A stretch of 64,000 nucleotides of DNA, taken from the NCBI RefSeq assembly GCF_017068395.1, contig NZ_CP070619.1, forward strand, positions 744,001 through 808,000, given 5' to 3'. Below, piece by piece: positions 41,564 to 50,781 of this stretch (positions are counted from its first letter, which is position 1; the number at the start of each line of letters is the position of its first letter). The translations under genes were made by a program, and so were the position numbers. The notes below the pieces were generated by a model, which worked only from the letters and a program-made list of their open reading frames with translations, ran no database searches and had not been told where the DNA came from. The DNA is from Rhodococcus pseudokoreensis. Lineage in GTDB: Bacteria; Actinomycetota; Actinomycetes; Mycobacteriales; Mycobacteriaceae.

Positions 41564-41932
41564 TGGAGCTGCCGGGAATTGAACCCGGGTCCTCCGCAGC
41601 AAAGCTAGGGCTTCTCCGTGTGCAGTTTGCTATGTCTCTACTTGGATCTCCCAGTCTCGCAAACAAGCCAGGATGACGATCCCAGTCGCTGTTGGTTGTC
41701 CCCTTCGACTCCGCGACCGAGTCGAACGGTAAAGCCCTCTAGCTGATGCCAGTACCCGGACCGAGGGCGAACCCGGACTGACAGACACGCAGTCGCTACT
41801 TAGGCAGCGAGTGCGTAGTCGCGCTGATTGGAATCGGCGCTTATATGTTTGCAGCGACGCTTACGGTGGTCTCTTGCCTGCACCGACACGCTTCCCCTAC
41901 CTCAACGTACGCAGTCGAAACCGTTCAGCCCC
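41564..41932 (-). ncRNA. ssrA: tmRNA
   Basis: The tmRNA rescues stalled ribosomes together with SmpB. The 5' end GGGGCTGAACGG pairs with the 3' GCAGCTCC acceptor, and the T-arm GGGTTCAATTCCC is intact. The tag frame at 41800-41838 encodes ADSNQRDYALAA followed by TAA. The 3' CCA is not encoded (the next bases are CGA). A TACACT -10-like element is about 35 nt upstream of the 5' end, so the precursor would be trimmed by RNase P. smpB lies nearby at 42891. Confidence 0.96.
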
Positions 41933-41992
41933 GTACGTGCCCCACGAGTCTCGCGGGGCCACCTAGTGTAACGCGAACCCCGCCCGGATTCA

Positions 41993-42010
41993 TCCCGGTT
42001 TTCTCCGGGA
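41993..42010 (-). terminator. Weak hairpin after the EamA transporter gene
   Basis: TCCCGG and CCGGGA enclose a TTTTCT loop 18-35 nt past the transporter stop. It is short and lacks a U tract, so it is only a possible terminator before the ssrA promoter. Confidence 0.35.
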
Positions 42011-42027
42011 GTGTCGACGGGCGTATT

Positions 42028-42870
42028 TCAGCTGGCCACGGCGATCATTCCGACGGCGGCGAGGGCGAGGAGCATCCCCGCCTGCTGCATTCTGCTCACC
42101 CGTTCGCCGAGCATCACCATCGCCAGCAGCACGGTGGCCGCGGGGTACAGCGACCCGATGACGCTGACGAGCGACAGCAGCCCGCCCTGGAACGCGTACA
42201 TCATCGCGGCGTTGGCCAGAACGTCGAGGAAACTCACGTACACGGCGAGTTTGAGGGGTTCGCCGTGCGGCGGCACGAAGTGGCCGGCGGCCAGGGCGAC
42301 GAGCCACACCACCGCGGTCGCCGCGGCACGGGACACGGCGAGCGCCCACATCCCGCCCTCGTCGCCGATCTGGTGCAGCGAGACGAAGGACAGCGCGAAA
42401 GCGATGCCGGATCCGACGGTGAGCAGCGCCACGGTGCGGGTGAAGCGCAGCACCCTGCCGCCTGCCACCTCGCCCGCGGTCTCGTCGGGCGATTCCCGGC
42501 TGACGAGGACGACGGCGACGAGGGCCACCACGATCCCGATGTACGCGACGGGCCCGGGCCGCTCGCCGAACGCGAGCCCGATCAACACCGGAATACCGGC
42601 GACCAGCACCGCCGTCAGCGGCGACACCACCGACATCGGTCCCGACGCCAACGCGAGATAGAACCACCAGACCGCCACGCCGCCTGCCACTCCCGCCACC
42701 GCGCCCCACACGAGGGAGGACGACGTGAGGGTGCCTCCGGCGAACGGGGCGATCACGAGCACGATCAGCAGGGACAGCGGGTACGACACGATGACGACGC
42801 GCAGCGCGGCCACCCTGCGGGATGCGACTCCCCCGACGAAATCGCTCACGCCGTAACCGATCGCGGCCAC
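42028..42870 (-). CDS. EamA/DMT-family transporter
   Basis: This ~280-residue protein has ten hydrophobic spans in two EamA halves (MSVVSPLTAVLVAGIPVLIG in the first, GSLYPAATVLLAMVMLGE in the second), typical of the drug/metabolite exporter superfamily. GTG 42870 is the first usual start codon, but hydrophobic codons continue in frame upstream to the smpB stop, so a non-standard start up to seven codons earlier is possible. Substrate unknown. It follows smpB by 20 nt and may be co-transcribed. Confidence 0.8.
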   Translation of the reverse strand: MAAIGYGVSDFVGGVASRRVAALRVVIVSYPLSLLIVLVIAPFAGGTLTSSSLVWGAVAGVAGGVAVWWFYLALASGPMSVVSPLTAVLVAGIPVLIGLAFGERPGPVAYIGIVVALVAVVLVSRESPDETAGEVAGGRVLRFTRTVALLTVGSGIAFALSFVSLHQIGDEGGMWALAVSRAAATAVVWLVALAAGHFVPPHGEPLKLAVYVSFLDVLANAAMMYAFQGGLLSLVSVIGSLYPAATVLLAMVMLGERVSRMQQAGMLLALAAVGMIAVAS

Positions 42871-42890
42871 GAGCGCGAGCAGGATGGACG

Positions 42891-43364
42891 TCAGCGCATG
42901 CCCTTGACTCGGCGTCCGAGTTCGCGGGTCACCTCACGCTCGGCGGTCCGCCTGGCCAGGTCCTGGCGCTTGTCGTAGTCCTGCTTGCCCTTGGCGAGCG
43001 CGAGCTCCACCTTGACCTTGCCGTCGGAGAAGTACATCGACAGGGGAACCAGGGTCTGGTTGCCCTCGCGGGTCTTGCCGACGAGGTGCTCGATCTCCCG
43101 CTTGTGCAGCAGCAGCTTCCGGGTGCGGCGCGGCGAGTGGTTGGTCCACGTGCCCTGCGTGTACTCGGGGATGTGCAGGGAGCGCAGCCACACTTCCCCG
43201 TCGTCGACGGTGGCGAACGCGTCGACCAGCGACGCCTTGCCCTCGCGCAGACTCTTCACCTCGGTACCGACGAGGGCGATCCCCGCCTCGTAGACGTCGA
43301 GAATGGTGTAGTTGTGACGCGCCTTGCGGTTGGTCGCAATGACCTTGCGGCCCTTTTCCTTCAC
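42891..43364 (-). CDS. smpB: SsrA-binding protein
   Basis: This 157-residue partner of tmRNA has [18 protein letters not shown] at the N-terminus, [17 protein letters not shown] and the basic C-terminal helix region [12 protein letters not shown] ending in [13 protein letters not shown], which enters the ribosome. The GTG start at 43364 has a GAAAGG site. The order ftsE-ftsX-smpB is the one seen in mycobacteria, and tmRNA lies ~1 kb downstream. Confidence 0.95.
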   Translation of the reverse strand: MKEKGRKVIATNRKARHNYTILDVYEAGIALVGTEVKSLREGKASLVDAFATVDDGEVWLRSLHIPEYTQGTWTNHSPRRTRKLLLHKREIEHLVGKTREGNQTLVPLSMYFSDGKVKVELALAKGKQDYDKRQDLARRTAEREVTRELGRRVKGMR

Positions 43365-43440
43365 GTTCCGGGCCTTTCAGTCCGCGATGTCCGAGGTGAA
43401 CAGTTCGTATCCTCCAGCATAGGAGAAGGCGCAAACCGAA

Positions 43441-44346
43441 TTATTCGCGGACGTACAAGCGCAGGGTCACGTACGCGGTGACGGCCGCCATGCCGACGCC
43501 CACCAGCACCAGCACCGGCGCCACGAACAGCACGTCGCTGTTGGAGATCCGCGCCACGATGTTGGCCTCGTACACGTCCGCGAGCACGTCGTCGATGAAC
43601 ATGTTCTTCGCCGTGAACAGGCCGACGATGGCGAGGACGGCACCCACCAGCGCGGCGACCACCGCCTCGAGCAGGAACGGCAACTGCGTGTACCAGCGGG
43701 TGGCACCGACCAACCGCATGATGCCGACCTCGGTGCGACGGGTGAAGGCCGCGATCTGAACCATGTTCGCGATCAGGAGAATTGCCGCCACGGCCTGCAC
43801 GATCGCGATCGCGAACGCGGCGTTGCGCACCCCGTTGAGGACGCTGAAGAGCCGCTCCACCAGTTCTCGCTGGTTGAGGACACTCTCGACGCCCGGCCGG
43901 GTGCCGAAGTTCTCGTTGATCACGCCGAACCGCTCGGGGTCGCTGAGCTTGACCTTGAACGAGGCGGGGAAGCTGTCGGGGCTGACGAGTGCGGCGAGTT
44001 CGGGCTGATCCTTGAACACCCGCTCCGTCGCGTCCTTCACCGCGTCGTCCCGGTTGAGGTACTCCACCGACACCACCGACGGCGTGTCCTCCAGTTCCGT
44101 GCGCAGCGACTTGCAGATCTCCCCCTCACAGCCCGGGTCGGACGTGGAGATGTCGTCGGTCAGGAATATCTGCACCTCGACGCGGTCCAGGAAGATCTGC
44201 TGGGTCTTGCCGGCCATCTGCACCACCAGCAACCCGCTCCCGAACAGGCCGAGGGAGATCGCGGTGGTGAGGATCATCGCGATGGTCATGGTGACGTTGC
44301 GGCGGAGTCCGGTCAGGACCTCACTGAAAATGAAACTGGCACGCAT
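43441..44346 (-). CDS. ftsX: Cell division protein FtsX
   Basis: This 301-residue membrane partner of FtsE has four spans, with a large extracytoplasmic loop after span one (residues ~45-175) that in mycobacteria activates the peptidoglycan hydrolase RipC. Start MRASFIFSEVLTGLRRN; spans include TMTIAMILTTAISLGLFG and FVAPVLVLVGVGMAAV. It has two cysteines in the loop (DPGCEGEICKS), likely a disulphide. The ATG at 44346 leaves a 67-nt gap after ftsE. Confidence 0.93.
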   Translation of the reverse strand: MRASFIFSEVLTGLRRNVTMTIAMILTTAISLGLFGSGLLVVQMAGKTQQIFLDRVEVQIFLTDDISTSDPGCEGEICKSLRTELEDTPSVVSVEYLNRDDAVKDATERVFKDQPELAALVSPDSFPASFKVKLSDPERFGVINENFGTRPGVESVLNQRELVERLFSVLNGVRNAAFAIAIVQAVAAILLIANMVQIAAFTRRTEVGIMRLVGATRWYTQLPFLLEAVVAALVGAVLAIVGLFTAKNMFIDDVLADVYEANIVARISNSDVLFVAPVLVLVGVGMAAVTAYVTLRLYVRE

Positions 44347-44413
44347 CGGGGAATCAGAGTCCTTCGTAGGAGACTTGGGGACAGTACTGAGGCTTGGAAT
44401 GCAGGGAGGGCGG

Positions 44414-45103
44414 CTAACGCCCCACGCCGTACACACCCCGAGCCTCGTCGCGCACCACTCTGCCGAGGTCCAGTTCCACCACGCGACGGCGCATCGAGTC
44501 GACGATGTGATGGTCGTGGGTGGCCATCACCACCGTCGTTCCGGTGCGGTTGATCCGTTCGAGCAGCAGCATGATGTCCTGGCTGGTCTCCGGGTCGAGG
44601 TTGCCGGTGGGCTCGTCGCACAGCAGCACCAGCGGCCGGTTCACGAACGCCCGGGCGATGGCGACGCGCTGCTGCTCACCACCGGACAGTTCGGTGGGGA
44701 GGCGGTCCGCTTTCCCGGACAGCCCGACCATCTCGAGCACCTCCGGGACGGTCCGGGAGATCATCGCGCGCGGCTTGCCGATCACCTCGAGCGCGAACGC
44801 CACGTTCTCGGACACGGTCTTCTGCTGCAGGAGCCGGAAGTCCTGGAAGACGACGCCCATGCTCTGCCGCAGCTTCGGCACACGCCGGGCGGACAGCTTG
44901 TTGACATGGAAATCCGCGATGTGAATGTCACCCGACGTCGGCGACTCCTCCTTGAGGAGCAGGCGCATGAACGTCGACTTTCCCGAGCCCGACGGGCCGA
45001 TCAGGAAGACGAACTCGCCCTTGTCCACCTCGACGCTCACCTTGTCCAGGGCGGGCCTCGTGGAGGTCTTGTACGACTTCGACACATTCTCGACGCTGAT
45101 CAC
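44414..45103 (-). CDS. ftsE: Cell division ATP-binding protein FtsE
   Basis: This 229-residue ABC ATPase works with FtsX at the divisome. It has Walker [18 protein letters not shown], signature [16 protein letters not shown], Walker [14 protein letters not shown] and the switch ATHDHHIV. Length and motifs are those of the family. It is transcribed from the same strand as prfB, mscS and the Pro/Thr-rich protein upstream. Confidence 0.96.
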   Translation of the reverse strand: MISVENVSKSYKTSTRPALDKVSVEVDKGEFVFLIGPSGSGKSTFMRLLLKEESPTSGDIHIADFHVNKLSARRVPKLRQSMGVVFQDFRLLQQKTVSENVAFALEVIGKPRAMISRTVPEVLEMVGLSGKADRLPTELSGGEQQRVAIARAFVNRPLVLLCDEPTGNLDPETSQDIMLLLERINRTGTTVVMATHDHHIVDSMRRRVVELDLGRVVRDEARGVYGVGR

Positions 45104-45158
45104 GAGGAGCCAGTCTAGACGTTATCGAACAGTGACCAAATGGAGCGACGCGCGGGCG

Positions 45159-45620
45159 TCAGCGCCCGGGCTGCGGTGTCGCCGTGGTCGTCGGGACGGA
45201 AGACGTGGTCGGTGGCGTGGTCGTCGGCGGTGGCGGGAACGGGTTGGGAATCCCGAACGGCAGCGTCGGCGTCGACGTCACCTGACCGGTCCCGGTGGGC
45301 GCCGTCTGCTCCGGCGTCGGCTCGGGTGTCGACTCGGTGGTCGTGGTCGTCTCCGTCGTCGACTCGATCGTCGTCTCGTACTCCGACGCCGGCGGCGTGG
45401 TCTCCTGGATCGGCGCCTCCCGGGTGGGGACGACAGCCGGAGCGACCGGCCCCTGGACCACCTCTTCGGCGGGGTTGAGGTACGTGTACAGCGTGTACAG
45501 CACCACCCACAGGATGCACAGCACGAGTGTCGACGTCCGCACCCGGCCGCCGAGAATCTTGGCGGGAATGAACGAGGAGTGCAGAATCCGGTCCAGTCCG
45601 CGCCGGGGTTCGTCGGTCAT
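45159..45620 (-). CDS. Single-span membrane protein with Pro/Thr-rich tail (Rv3103c type)
   Basis: This 153-residue protein has about 28 cytoplasmic residues, one span (TSTLVLCILWVVLYTLYTYL) and an outward low-complexity tail rich in Pro, Thr and Glu (ESTTETTTTTESTPEPTPEQ). It occupies the place of the proline-rich Rv3103c between mscS and ftsE. The tail might cross the wall or be glycosylated. The ATG overlaps the mscS stop by four bases. Function unknown; its place suggests a link to FtsEX or the channel. Confidence 0.75.
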   Translation of the reverse strand: MTDEPRRGLDRILHSSFIPAKILGGRVRTSTLVLCILWVVLYTLYTYLNPAEEVVQGPVAPAVVPTREAPIQETTPPASEYETTIESTTETTTTTESTPEPTPEQTAPTGTGQVTSTPTLPFGIPNPFPPPPTTTPPTTSSVPTTTATPQPGR

Positions 45621-46513
45621 CCCTCGCCCTCCGCTGCCCGGACCGTCTGGAGGTCCGGTTCGACGGTGATGCCCTGCCGTCTCATCGCGGTGGCGATGCG
45701 CACGCGCAGTGCGCGTCCGACCTGGAACTGCTTACCCGGCAGGGTCCGCGCCACGACGCGGACGCTGACCTCGTCGACCGTCAGACTCTCCACTCCCATC
45801 ACTGTCGGCTCGTCGAGCAGTAGTTTCTTCAGTCCGCGATCCGCGAAGGCCTCGACACCGACCTGGTGGAGCACCTCGTTGACGCGGTTGATGTCCGACG
45901 TGGCCGGGACCGGGACGTCGATCACGGCACGCGCCCAGTCCTTGGACAGGTTGATCGCCTTCACGATCTGACCGTTGGGCACGGTGATGACCTCACCGTC
46001 CGAGTTCCGCATCCGGGTGACCCGGAGCGTGACGTCCTCGATCACGCCCTCGGCGTCCTCCGACGACCCCGTCACCGCGAGCTGCACCGTGTCACCGAAC
46101 CCGTACTGGCGTTCGGTGATGATGAAGAAGCCCGCGAGGATGTCCTGCACGACGCGCTGCGCACCGAAACCGAGCGCCGCGCCGAGTACGGTGGCCGGGG
46201 CCACCAGGCTGCCGATCGGCAAGCTCAGCTGGTCGAGCACCTTCATCGTCGCGATCACGTAGATGATGGTGATGATCACCCACGTGATCACCTGCGCCAC
46301 CGAGTGCCGGTGCTTGGTCGCCTCGGACCGCACGAGGGCGTCGCCCTGCATGTAGTTGCTGTCGATCCGGTCGGTGACCTTGCTGCCGCCCCAATTGACG
46401 AACCGCGCCATCAGGATCGCTCCGAGGACGGTGAGGGACACCGCAAGCCCCGTCGACGAGAGCCAGTCGAGGAGGTTCTGGGTGGGAGCGAACACTGCCG
46501 CTGCCGCTTCCAT
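45617..46513 (-). CDS. mscS: Small-conductance mechanosensitive channel family protein
   Basis: This 298-residue MscS-family channel has the pore helix and beta-domain signature VLGAALGFGAQRVVQDILAG followed by TERQYGFGDTVQLAV and VITVPNGQIVKAINLS. Two to three N-terminal spans precede it (TGLAVSLTVLGAILMARFVN). It would release solutes on hypo-osmotic shock. The ATG at 46513 lies five bases after the prfB stop and its stop overlaps the next ATG. Rv3104c has the same place in M. tuberculosis. Confidence 0.87.
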   Translation of the reverse strand: MEAAAAVFAPTQNLLDWLSSTGLAVSLTVLGAILMARFVNWGGSKVTDRIDSNYMQGDALVRSEATKHRHSVAQVITWVIITIIYVIATMKVLDQLSLPIGSLVAPATVLGAALGFGAQRVVQDILAGFFIITERQYGFGDTVQLAVTGSSEDAEGVIEDVTLRVTRMRNSDGEVITVPNGQIVKAINLSKDWARAVIDVPVPATSDINRVNEVLHQVGVEAFADRGLKKLLLDEPTVMGVESLTVDEVSVRVVARTLPGKQFQVGRALRVRIATAMRRQGITVEPDLQTVRAAEGEG

Positions 46514-46518
46514 CGCTA

Positions 46519-47625
46519 TCAGGACGCCTGACTCTCGCGCATCCGCCACCGGATGCCGGATTCGAGGAAACCGTCGATGTCACCGTCGAGCACCGCCGAC
46601 GGGTTGTTGACCTCGTACTCGGTGCGCAGGTCCTTGACCATCTGGTACGGGTGCAGCACGTACGACCGCATCTGGTTGCCCCAGGAACTGCCGCCGTCGC
46701 CCTTGAGCGCATCCATCTCGGCGCGCTCCTCCTTGCGCTTCACCTCGAGCAGCTTGGCCTGCAGGACGCGCATCGCCGACACCTTGTTCTGCAGCTGCGA
46801 CTTCTCGTTCTGACACGTCACGACGATGCCGGTCGGGATGTGCGTCAACCGGACCGCGGAGTCGGTGGTGTTGACGGACTGCCCGCCGGGGCCCGACGAG
46901 CGGTACACGTCGACGCGGACGTCGTTCTCGTTGACGTCGATGTGGTCGGTGGTCTCGACCACGGGCAGGACCTCGACCTCGGCGAACGACGTCTGGCGGC
47001 GACCCTGGTTGTCGAACGGGCTGATCCGGACCAGCCGGTGCGTGCCCATCTCGACGGACAGGGTTCCGTAGCTGTACGGCGCCTTGACCGCGAACGTCGC
47101 GCTCTTGATGCCGGCCTCTTCCGCGTAGGACGTGTCGTAGACCTCGACGCCGTAACCGTGCTTCTCGGCCCAGCGGATGTACATGCGCATCAGCATCTCG
47201 GCCCAGTCGGCGGCGTCGACGCCACCGGCGCCGGAGCGGATGTTGACCAGCGCGTCACGCTCGTCGTATTCGCCGGAAAGCATCGTCTTGACTTCCATCG
47301 CCGCGATGTCCTCGCGCAGGCTGTGCCGCTCGGCGTCGGCGTCCGCGATGGCCTCCGCGCCCTCGTCCTCGGCGAGTTCGTACAGCACCGGCATGTCGTC
47401 GAGCCGCGAGCGCAGTTCCTCGACGCGGCGCAGTTCGGCCTGGGAGTGCGACAGCTGGCTGGTGACCTGCTGGGCGTGCTCCTGGTCGTTCCACAGCTCC
47501 GGATCGGCAGCCTGGTGTTCGAGCTCGTCGATGCGGCGGCGCAACTCCTCCACGTCCAGCACCGATTCGACGGTGCGGAGGGTGGTGTCGAGCTCGCTCA
47601 GGTCTGCGGATACGTCGGGATGCAC
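46519..47625 (-). CDS. prfB: Peptide chain release factor 2
   Basis: This 368-residue factor ends translation at UGA and UAA. It has GGQ in [16 protein letters not shown] and the stop-codon recognition region [26 protein letters not shown]. The GTG at 47625 aligns with other actinobacterial RF2 starts; a TTG three codons earlier is also possible. The gene is read in one frame, so the programmed +1 frameshift that controls RF2 in E. coli is absent. It heads the prfB-mscS-ftsEX-smpB series. Confidence 0.94.
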   Translation of the reverse strand: MHPDVSADLSELDTTLRTVESVLDVEELRRRIDELEHQAADPELWNDQEHAQQVTSQLSHSQAELRRVEELRSRLDDMPVLYELAEDEGAEAIADADAERHSLREDIAAMEVKTMLSGEYDERDALVNIRSGAGGVDAADWAEMLMRMYIRWAEKHGYGVEVYDTSYAEEAGIKSATFAVKAPYSYGTLSVEMGTHRLVRISPFDNQGRRQTSFAEVEVLPVVETTDHIDVNENDVRVDVYRSSGPGGQSVNTTDSAVRLTHIPTGIVVTCQNEKSQLQNKVSAMRVLQAKLLEVKRKEERAEMDALKGDGGSSWGNQMRSYVLHPYQMVKDLRTEYEVNNPSAVLDGDIDGFLESGIRWRMRESQAS

Positions 47626-47791
47626 GGTTCCCAAGGTTACCGGGTGCGGACAGGCGCCCTGTCACCCCTTCGCTGCGGCCGAAGTCACCCCTTCCGATCA
47701 CGCTGTGTGAAAGCCTTGCGGACCCCCGAAGCGCCTTGTTGCATGCACGGGTACGCACTTGTTCGTACCGCCATCCCGGACGGAGTCGAGA

Positions 47792-48286
47792 ATGACCGTG
47801 ACCGACCAGTACCTGAAGAACAACGAGGAGTACGCCGCCGGATTCACCGGGCCGCTCCCCCTGCCCCCGAGCAAGCACGTCGCGGTCCTCGCCTGCATGG
47901 ACGCACGTCTGGACGTCTACCGGATCCTCGGTCTTCAGGAAGGTGAGGCGCACGTCATCCGTAATGCCGGCGGGGTGGTGACGGACGACGAGATCCGGTC
48001 GCTCGCCATCAGCCAGCGACTGCTCGGCACCACCGAGATCATCCTCATCCACCACACGGACTGCGGGATGCTCACGTTCACCGACGACGACTTCAAGAAG
48101 GCCATCCAGGACGAGGTCGGGATCAAACCCGCCTGGTCGGCCGAGGCGTTCCCCGACCTCGACGAGGACGTCCGGCAGTCGCTGCGCCGCATCCAGGCCA
48201 GTCCCTTCGTCGCGGCGACCACGTCCCTGCGCGGGTTCGTCTTCGACGTCGCCACCGGCAAGCTCGCCGAAGTGAAGATCGATTGA
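47792..48286 (+). CDS. Beta-class carbonic anhydrase
   Basis: This 164-residue zinc enzyme interconverts CO2 and bicarbonate. Zinc ligands are in ACMDARLD (Cys and the Asp-Arg pair) and HHTDCGML (His and Cys). It has the small Rv1284-like form, lacking the longer N-terminal helices of plant enzymes. The ATG at 47792 has a GGAGTCGAGA site upstream. It is divergent from prfB across ~165 nt. Confidence 0.9.
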   Translation: MTVTDQYLKNNEEYAAGFTGPLPLPPSKHVAVLACMDARLDVYRILGLQEGEAHVIRNAGGVVTDDEIRSLAISQRLLGTTEIILIHHTDCGMLTFTDDDFKKAIQDEVGIKPAWSAEAFPDLDEDVRQSLRRIQASPFVAATTSLRGFVFDVATGKLAEVKID

Positions 48287-48322
48287 GCTCGGACCGGTGC
48301 GGTACGAGTAATCTGTGCGACC

Positions 48323-49105
48323 GTGACCGACCTCGACGCCGACCTGCAGCTCGCCCTCCGAATCGCCGACGAGGCGGACGCGATCACGAAGGCCCGCTTC
48401 GGGGCACTCGACCTGTCGGTGGACGACAAACCCGACCTCACCCCGGTCACGGACGCGGACCTGGCCGTGGAACGGGCGGTCCGGGCGACGCTGGAATCCG
48501 AGCGGCCCGCCGACGCCGTCCTCGGTGAGGAGTTCGGCGGCGACGCCCAGTTCTCGGGACGGCAGTGGGTGGTCGACCCGATCGACGGCACCAAGAACTT
48601 CGTGCGGGGCGTCCCCATCTGGGCCACGCTGATCGCGCTGCTCGAGGACGGCGTTCCCACCGTCGGCGTCGTGAGCGCCCCGGCACTCGCGCGCCGCTGG
48701 TGGGCGGCATCGGGTCGCGGCGCCTGGTCGACGTTCGACGGCTCCGAGCCCACTCGCCTCGCCGTCTCGGCCGTCGACCGGCTGGGTTCGGCCAGCCTCA
48801 CGTTCTCGAGCCTGTCCGGGTGGAAGGAACTCGGCATCCGCGAGCAGTTCCTCGCCCTCACCGACGACGTGTGGCGGGTCCGCGGATTCGGTGACTTCTT
48901 CTCCTACTGCCTGCTCGCCGAGGGCGCCGTCGACATCGCCGCCGAGCCCGAGGTGTCGTTGTGGGATCTCGCGCCCCTCGACGTCCTGGTGCGCGAGGCC
49001 GGCGGCCGGTTCACCAACCTCGCCGGCGCCGACGGCCCGCACGGCGGCAGCGCGCTGGCCACCAACACCCTGCTGCACGACGAGGCGCTGTCCCGACTGC
49101 GCTGA
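48323..49105 (+). CDS. hisN: Histidinol-phosphatase, inositol monophosphatase family
   Basis: This 260-residue Mg-dependent phosphatase is of the IMPase fold. Metal-binding motifs are [14 protein letters not shown] and [15 protein letters not shown], with [17 protein letters not shown] near the C-terminus. It is closest in appearance to HisN (Rv3137), which dephosphorylates histidinol phosphate. An inositol phosphatase is the alternative. The GTG start is at 48323; the carbonic anhydrase gene ends 36 bases before it, and an intrinsic terminator follows. Confidence 0.85.
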   Translation: MTDLDADLQLALRIADEADAITKARFGALDLSVDDKPDLTPVTDADLAVERAVRATLESERPADAVLGEEFGGDAQFSGRQWVVDPIDGTKNFVRGVPIWATLIALLEDGVPTVGVVSAPALARRWWAASGRGAWSTFDGSEPTRLAVSAVDRLGSASLTFSSLSGWKELGIREQFLALTDDVWRVRGFGDFFSYCLLAEGAVDIAAEPEVSLWDLAPLDVLVREAGGRFTNLAGADGPHGGSALATNTLLHDEALSRLR

Positions 49106-49158
49106 TGCAGTAATACAGACACACAGCCCTTTCCAGGCCTCCGCGAAGGAGCCCGGCC

Positions 49159-49191
49159 CCGCCCTCCTCGTCCCCCGAGGAGGGCGGTTTT
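49159..49191 (+). terminator. Intrinsic terminator after hisN
   Basis: CCGCCCTCCTCG (49159-49170) pairs perfectly with CGAGGAGGGCGG (49176-49187) and is followed by TTTT on the plus strand. Confidence 0.9.
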
Positions 49192-49262
49192 CGCATGTCT
49201 GCTGCCTGCCCCCCGAAAATCGGGCTCGAACCCGGCGCGGCGGGCGCTCGCGGGCACCGGAA

Positions 49263-49301
49263 CTTACTCGATAGTAGACACCCACCTTACTGCTGAGTAA
49301 G
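49263..49301. promoter_or_regulatory. Doubled operator upstream of the acyl-CoA dehydrogenase pair
   Basis: CTTACTCGATAGTAGA (49263-49278) and CTTACTGCTGAGTAAG (49286-49301) share CTTACT-N4-AGTA; the second is a perfect 6-bp inverted repeat. They start 23 bp apart. A TAAGAT -10-like hexamer overlaps the second copy, 43-48 nt before the first gene. This looks like a TetR-type repressor site; the regulator is not in the neighbourhood. Confidence 0.6.
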
Positions 49302-49345
49302 ATAAATCGCGTCCACGCCCGAACACCGAGAAACAGCTGGTGATC

Positions 49346-50752
49346 ATGAGCAAGCAAGACACTGTTGCCCCCAACGGCAGAGCGAAGCGGAACCCCCGCG
49401 ATACGTCCGCCGTCGGTCTGAATCCCGTCAAGCGCGACGCCATGGGTGCCGCGATGCGCGTGCTGACCAAGATCACCGGATCCGACCTGGCCGAGAAGTA
49501 CAACCTGCGCCAGACGATCGACCGGGTGACCTACGAAGGCACGAAGACCGGTTTCAAGACCCTCGGCGCCGCGACCCGCGGATTCCAGAAGGTGTCCGGC
49601 GGCGGCGCACCGAAGCGTCTCCCCGACAACCCGACCGCCAAGGCGGGCTACTTCGACCTCACCCCGAGCGACGAGCAGCAGATGATCGTCGAGACCGTGC
49701 GCGAGTTCGCCGCCGAGATCCTGCGGCCCGCCGGCCACGATGCCGACGCTGCCGCCGCCGCACCGGCCGATCTCGTGAAACGCGCCGCCGAACTCGGCAT
49801 CACCCTGATCAACGTTCCCGAAGAACTCGACGGGGCCGCCAGCGAGCGCGGGGCCGTCACCAACTCCCTCGTCGCCGAGGCCCTCGCCCACGGCGACATG
49901 GGGCTCGCGCTGCCGATCCTCGCGCCGAGCGGCGTCGCCGTCGCCCTCACCCAGTGGGGCACCGACTCCCAGCAGAAGACCTACCTGCCCTCGTTCACGG
50001 GCGAGCAGGTCCCGAACGCAGCCGTGGTCGTCAACGAGCCCCGCGCACTGTTCGATCCGTTCGCGTTGCAGACCAAGGCGGTCCGCTCCCCCAGCGGCTA
50101 CAAGCTCAACGGCGTCAAGAGCCTCGTTCCCGCCGCCGCCTCGTCGGAGCTGTTCATCGTGGCGGCGGAACTAGACGGCAAGCCGTCCTTCTTCATCGTC
50201 GAGGCCGACACCAAGGGACTCGTCGTCGAGGCGGACCCGAGCATGGGCCTGCGCGCCGCGGGACTCGGCCGGCTCAACCTCACCGACGTCGCCGTGCCCG
50301 AGTCGGGTCTGCTCGGCGCCGCCGACGCCGACGCGCGGAAAGCCGAATACGCCGACGCCATCCGGCTGGCCCGCCTCGGCTGGGCGTCGCTCGCGGTCGG
50401 CACCGGTCAGGCCGTTCTCGACTACGTGATTCCGTACGTCAACGAGCGCGTCGCGTTCGGTGAGCCGATCAGCAACCGTCAGGCGGTCGCCTTCATGGTC
50501 GCGAACATCGGCATCGAACTCGACGGCCTGCGCCTGGTCACGTTGCGCGGCGCCTCCCGCGCCGAGCAGGGGCTGTCCTTCGCCCGCGAATCGGCCCTCG
50601 CCCGAAAGCTGGCGTCCGAGAAGGGCATGCAGATCGGTCTCGACGGCGTCCAGCTGCTCGGTGGCCACGGTTACACCAAGGAACATCCCGTGGAGCGCTG
50701 GTACCGCGATCTGCGCGCCATCGGCGTCGCCGAGGGCATCGTCCTGATCTGA
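49346..50752 (+). CDS. Acyl-CoA dehydrogenase family protein (first of pair)
   Basis: This 468-residue flavoprotein-like protein has an extra N-terminal region of ~95 residues before the usual start (FDLTPSDEQQMIVETVREFAAE). The middle (LGITLINVPEELDGAASERG) and the C-terminal helices (QIGLDGVQLLGGHGYTKEHPVERWYRDLRAIGVAEG in part) fit the family, while the catalytic base position typical of fully active short-chain forms is not evident. Together with the next gene it may form an alpha2beta2 dehydrogenase, as for mycobacterial FadE pairs. Acyl substrate unknown. Confidence 0.83.
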   Translation: MSKQDTVAPNGRAKRNPRDTSAVGLNPVKRDAMGAAMRVLTKITGSDLAEKYNLRQTIDRVTYEGTKTGFKTLGAATRGFQKVSGGGAPKRLPDNPTAKAGYFDLTPSDEQQMIVETVREFAAEILRPAGHDADAAAAAPADLVKRAAELGITLINVPEELDGAASERGAVTNSLVAEALAHGDMGLALPILAPSGVAVALTQWGTDSQQKTYLPSFTGEQVPNAAVVVNEPRALFDPFALQTKAVRSPSGYKLNGVKSLVPAAASSELFIVAAELDGKPSFFIVEADTKGLVVEADPSMGLRAAGLGRLNLTDVAVPESGLLGAADADARKAEYADAIRLARLGWASLAVGTGQAVLDYVIPYVNERVAFGEPISNRQAVAFMVANIGIELDGLRLVTLRGASRAEQGLSFARESALARKLASEKGMQIGLDGVQLLGGHGYTKEHPVERWYRDLRAIGVAEGIVLI

Positions 50753-50781
50753 GCGGCCGGATTCGAACTAAGGAAACAGTC

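Noticed and set aside
41570..41960. Protein-coding frames over 41570-41960
   Set aside because: The region is fully explained by tmRNA with a clear tag, acceptor and T-arm.
46519..47634. Programmed +1 frameshift in prfB
   Set aside because: The gene is open in a single frame with no early UGA or CUU-UGA slip site.
47255..49891. Open frame of ~880 codons antisense to prfB, carbonic anhydrase and hisN
   Set aside because: It crosses several well-supported genes in a fixed phase, which is normal for high-GC codon bias, and has no recognisable domain.
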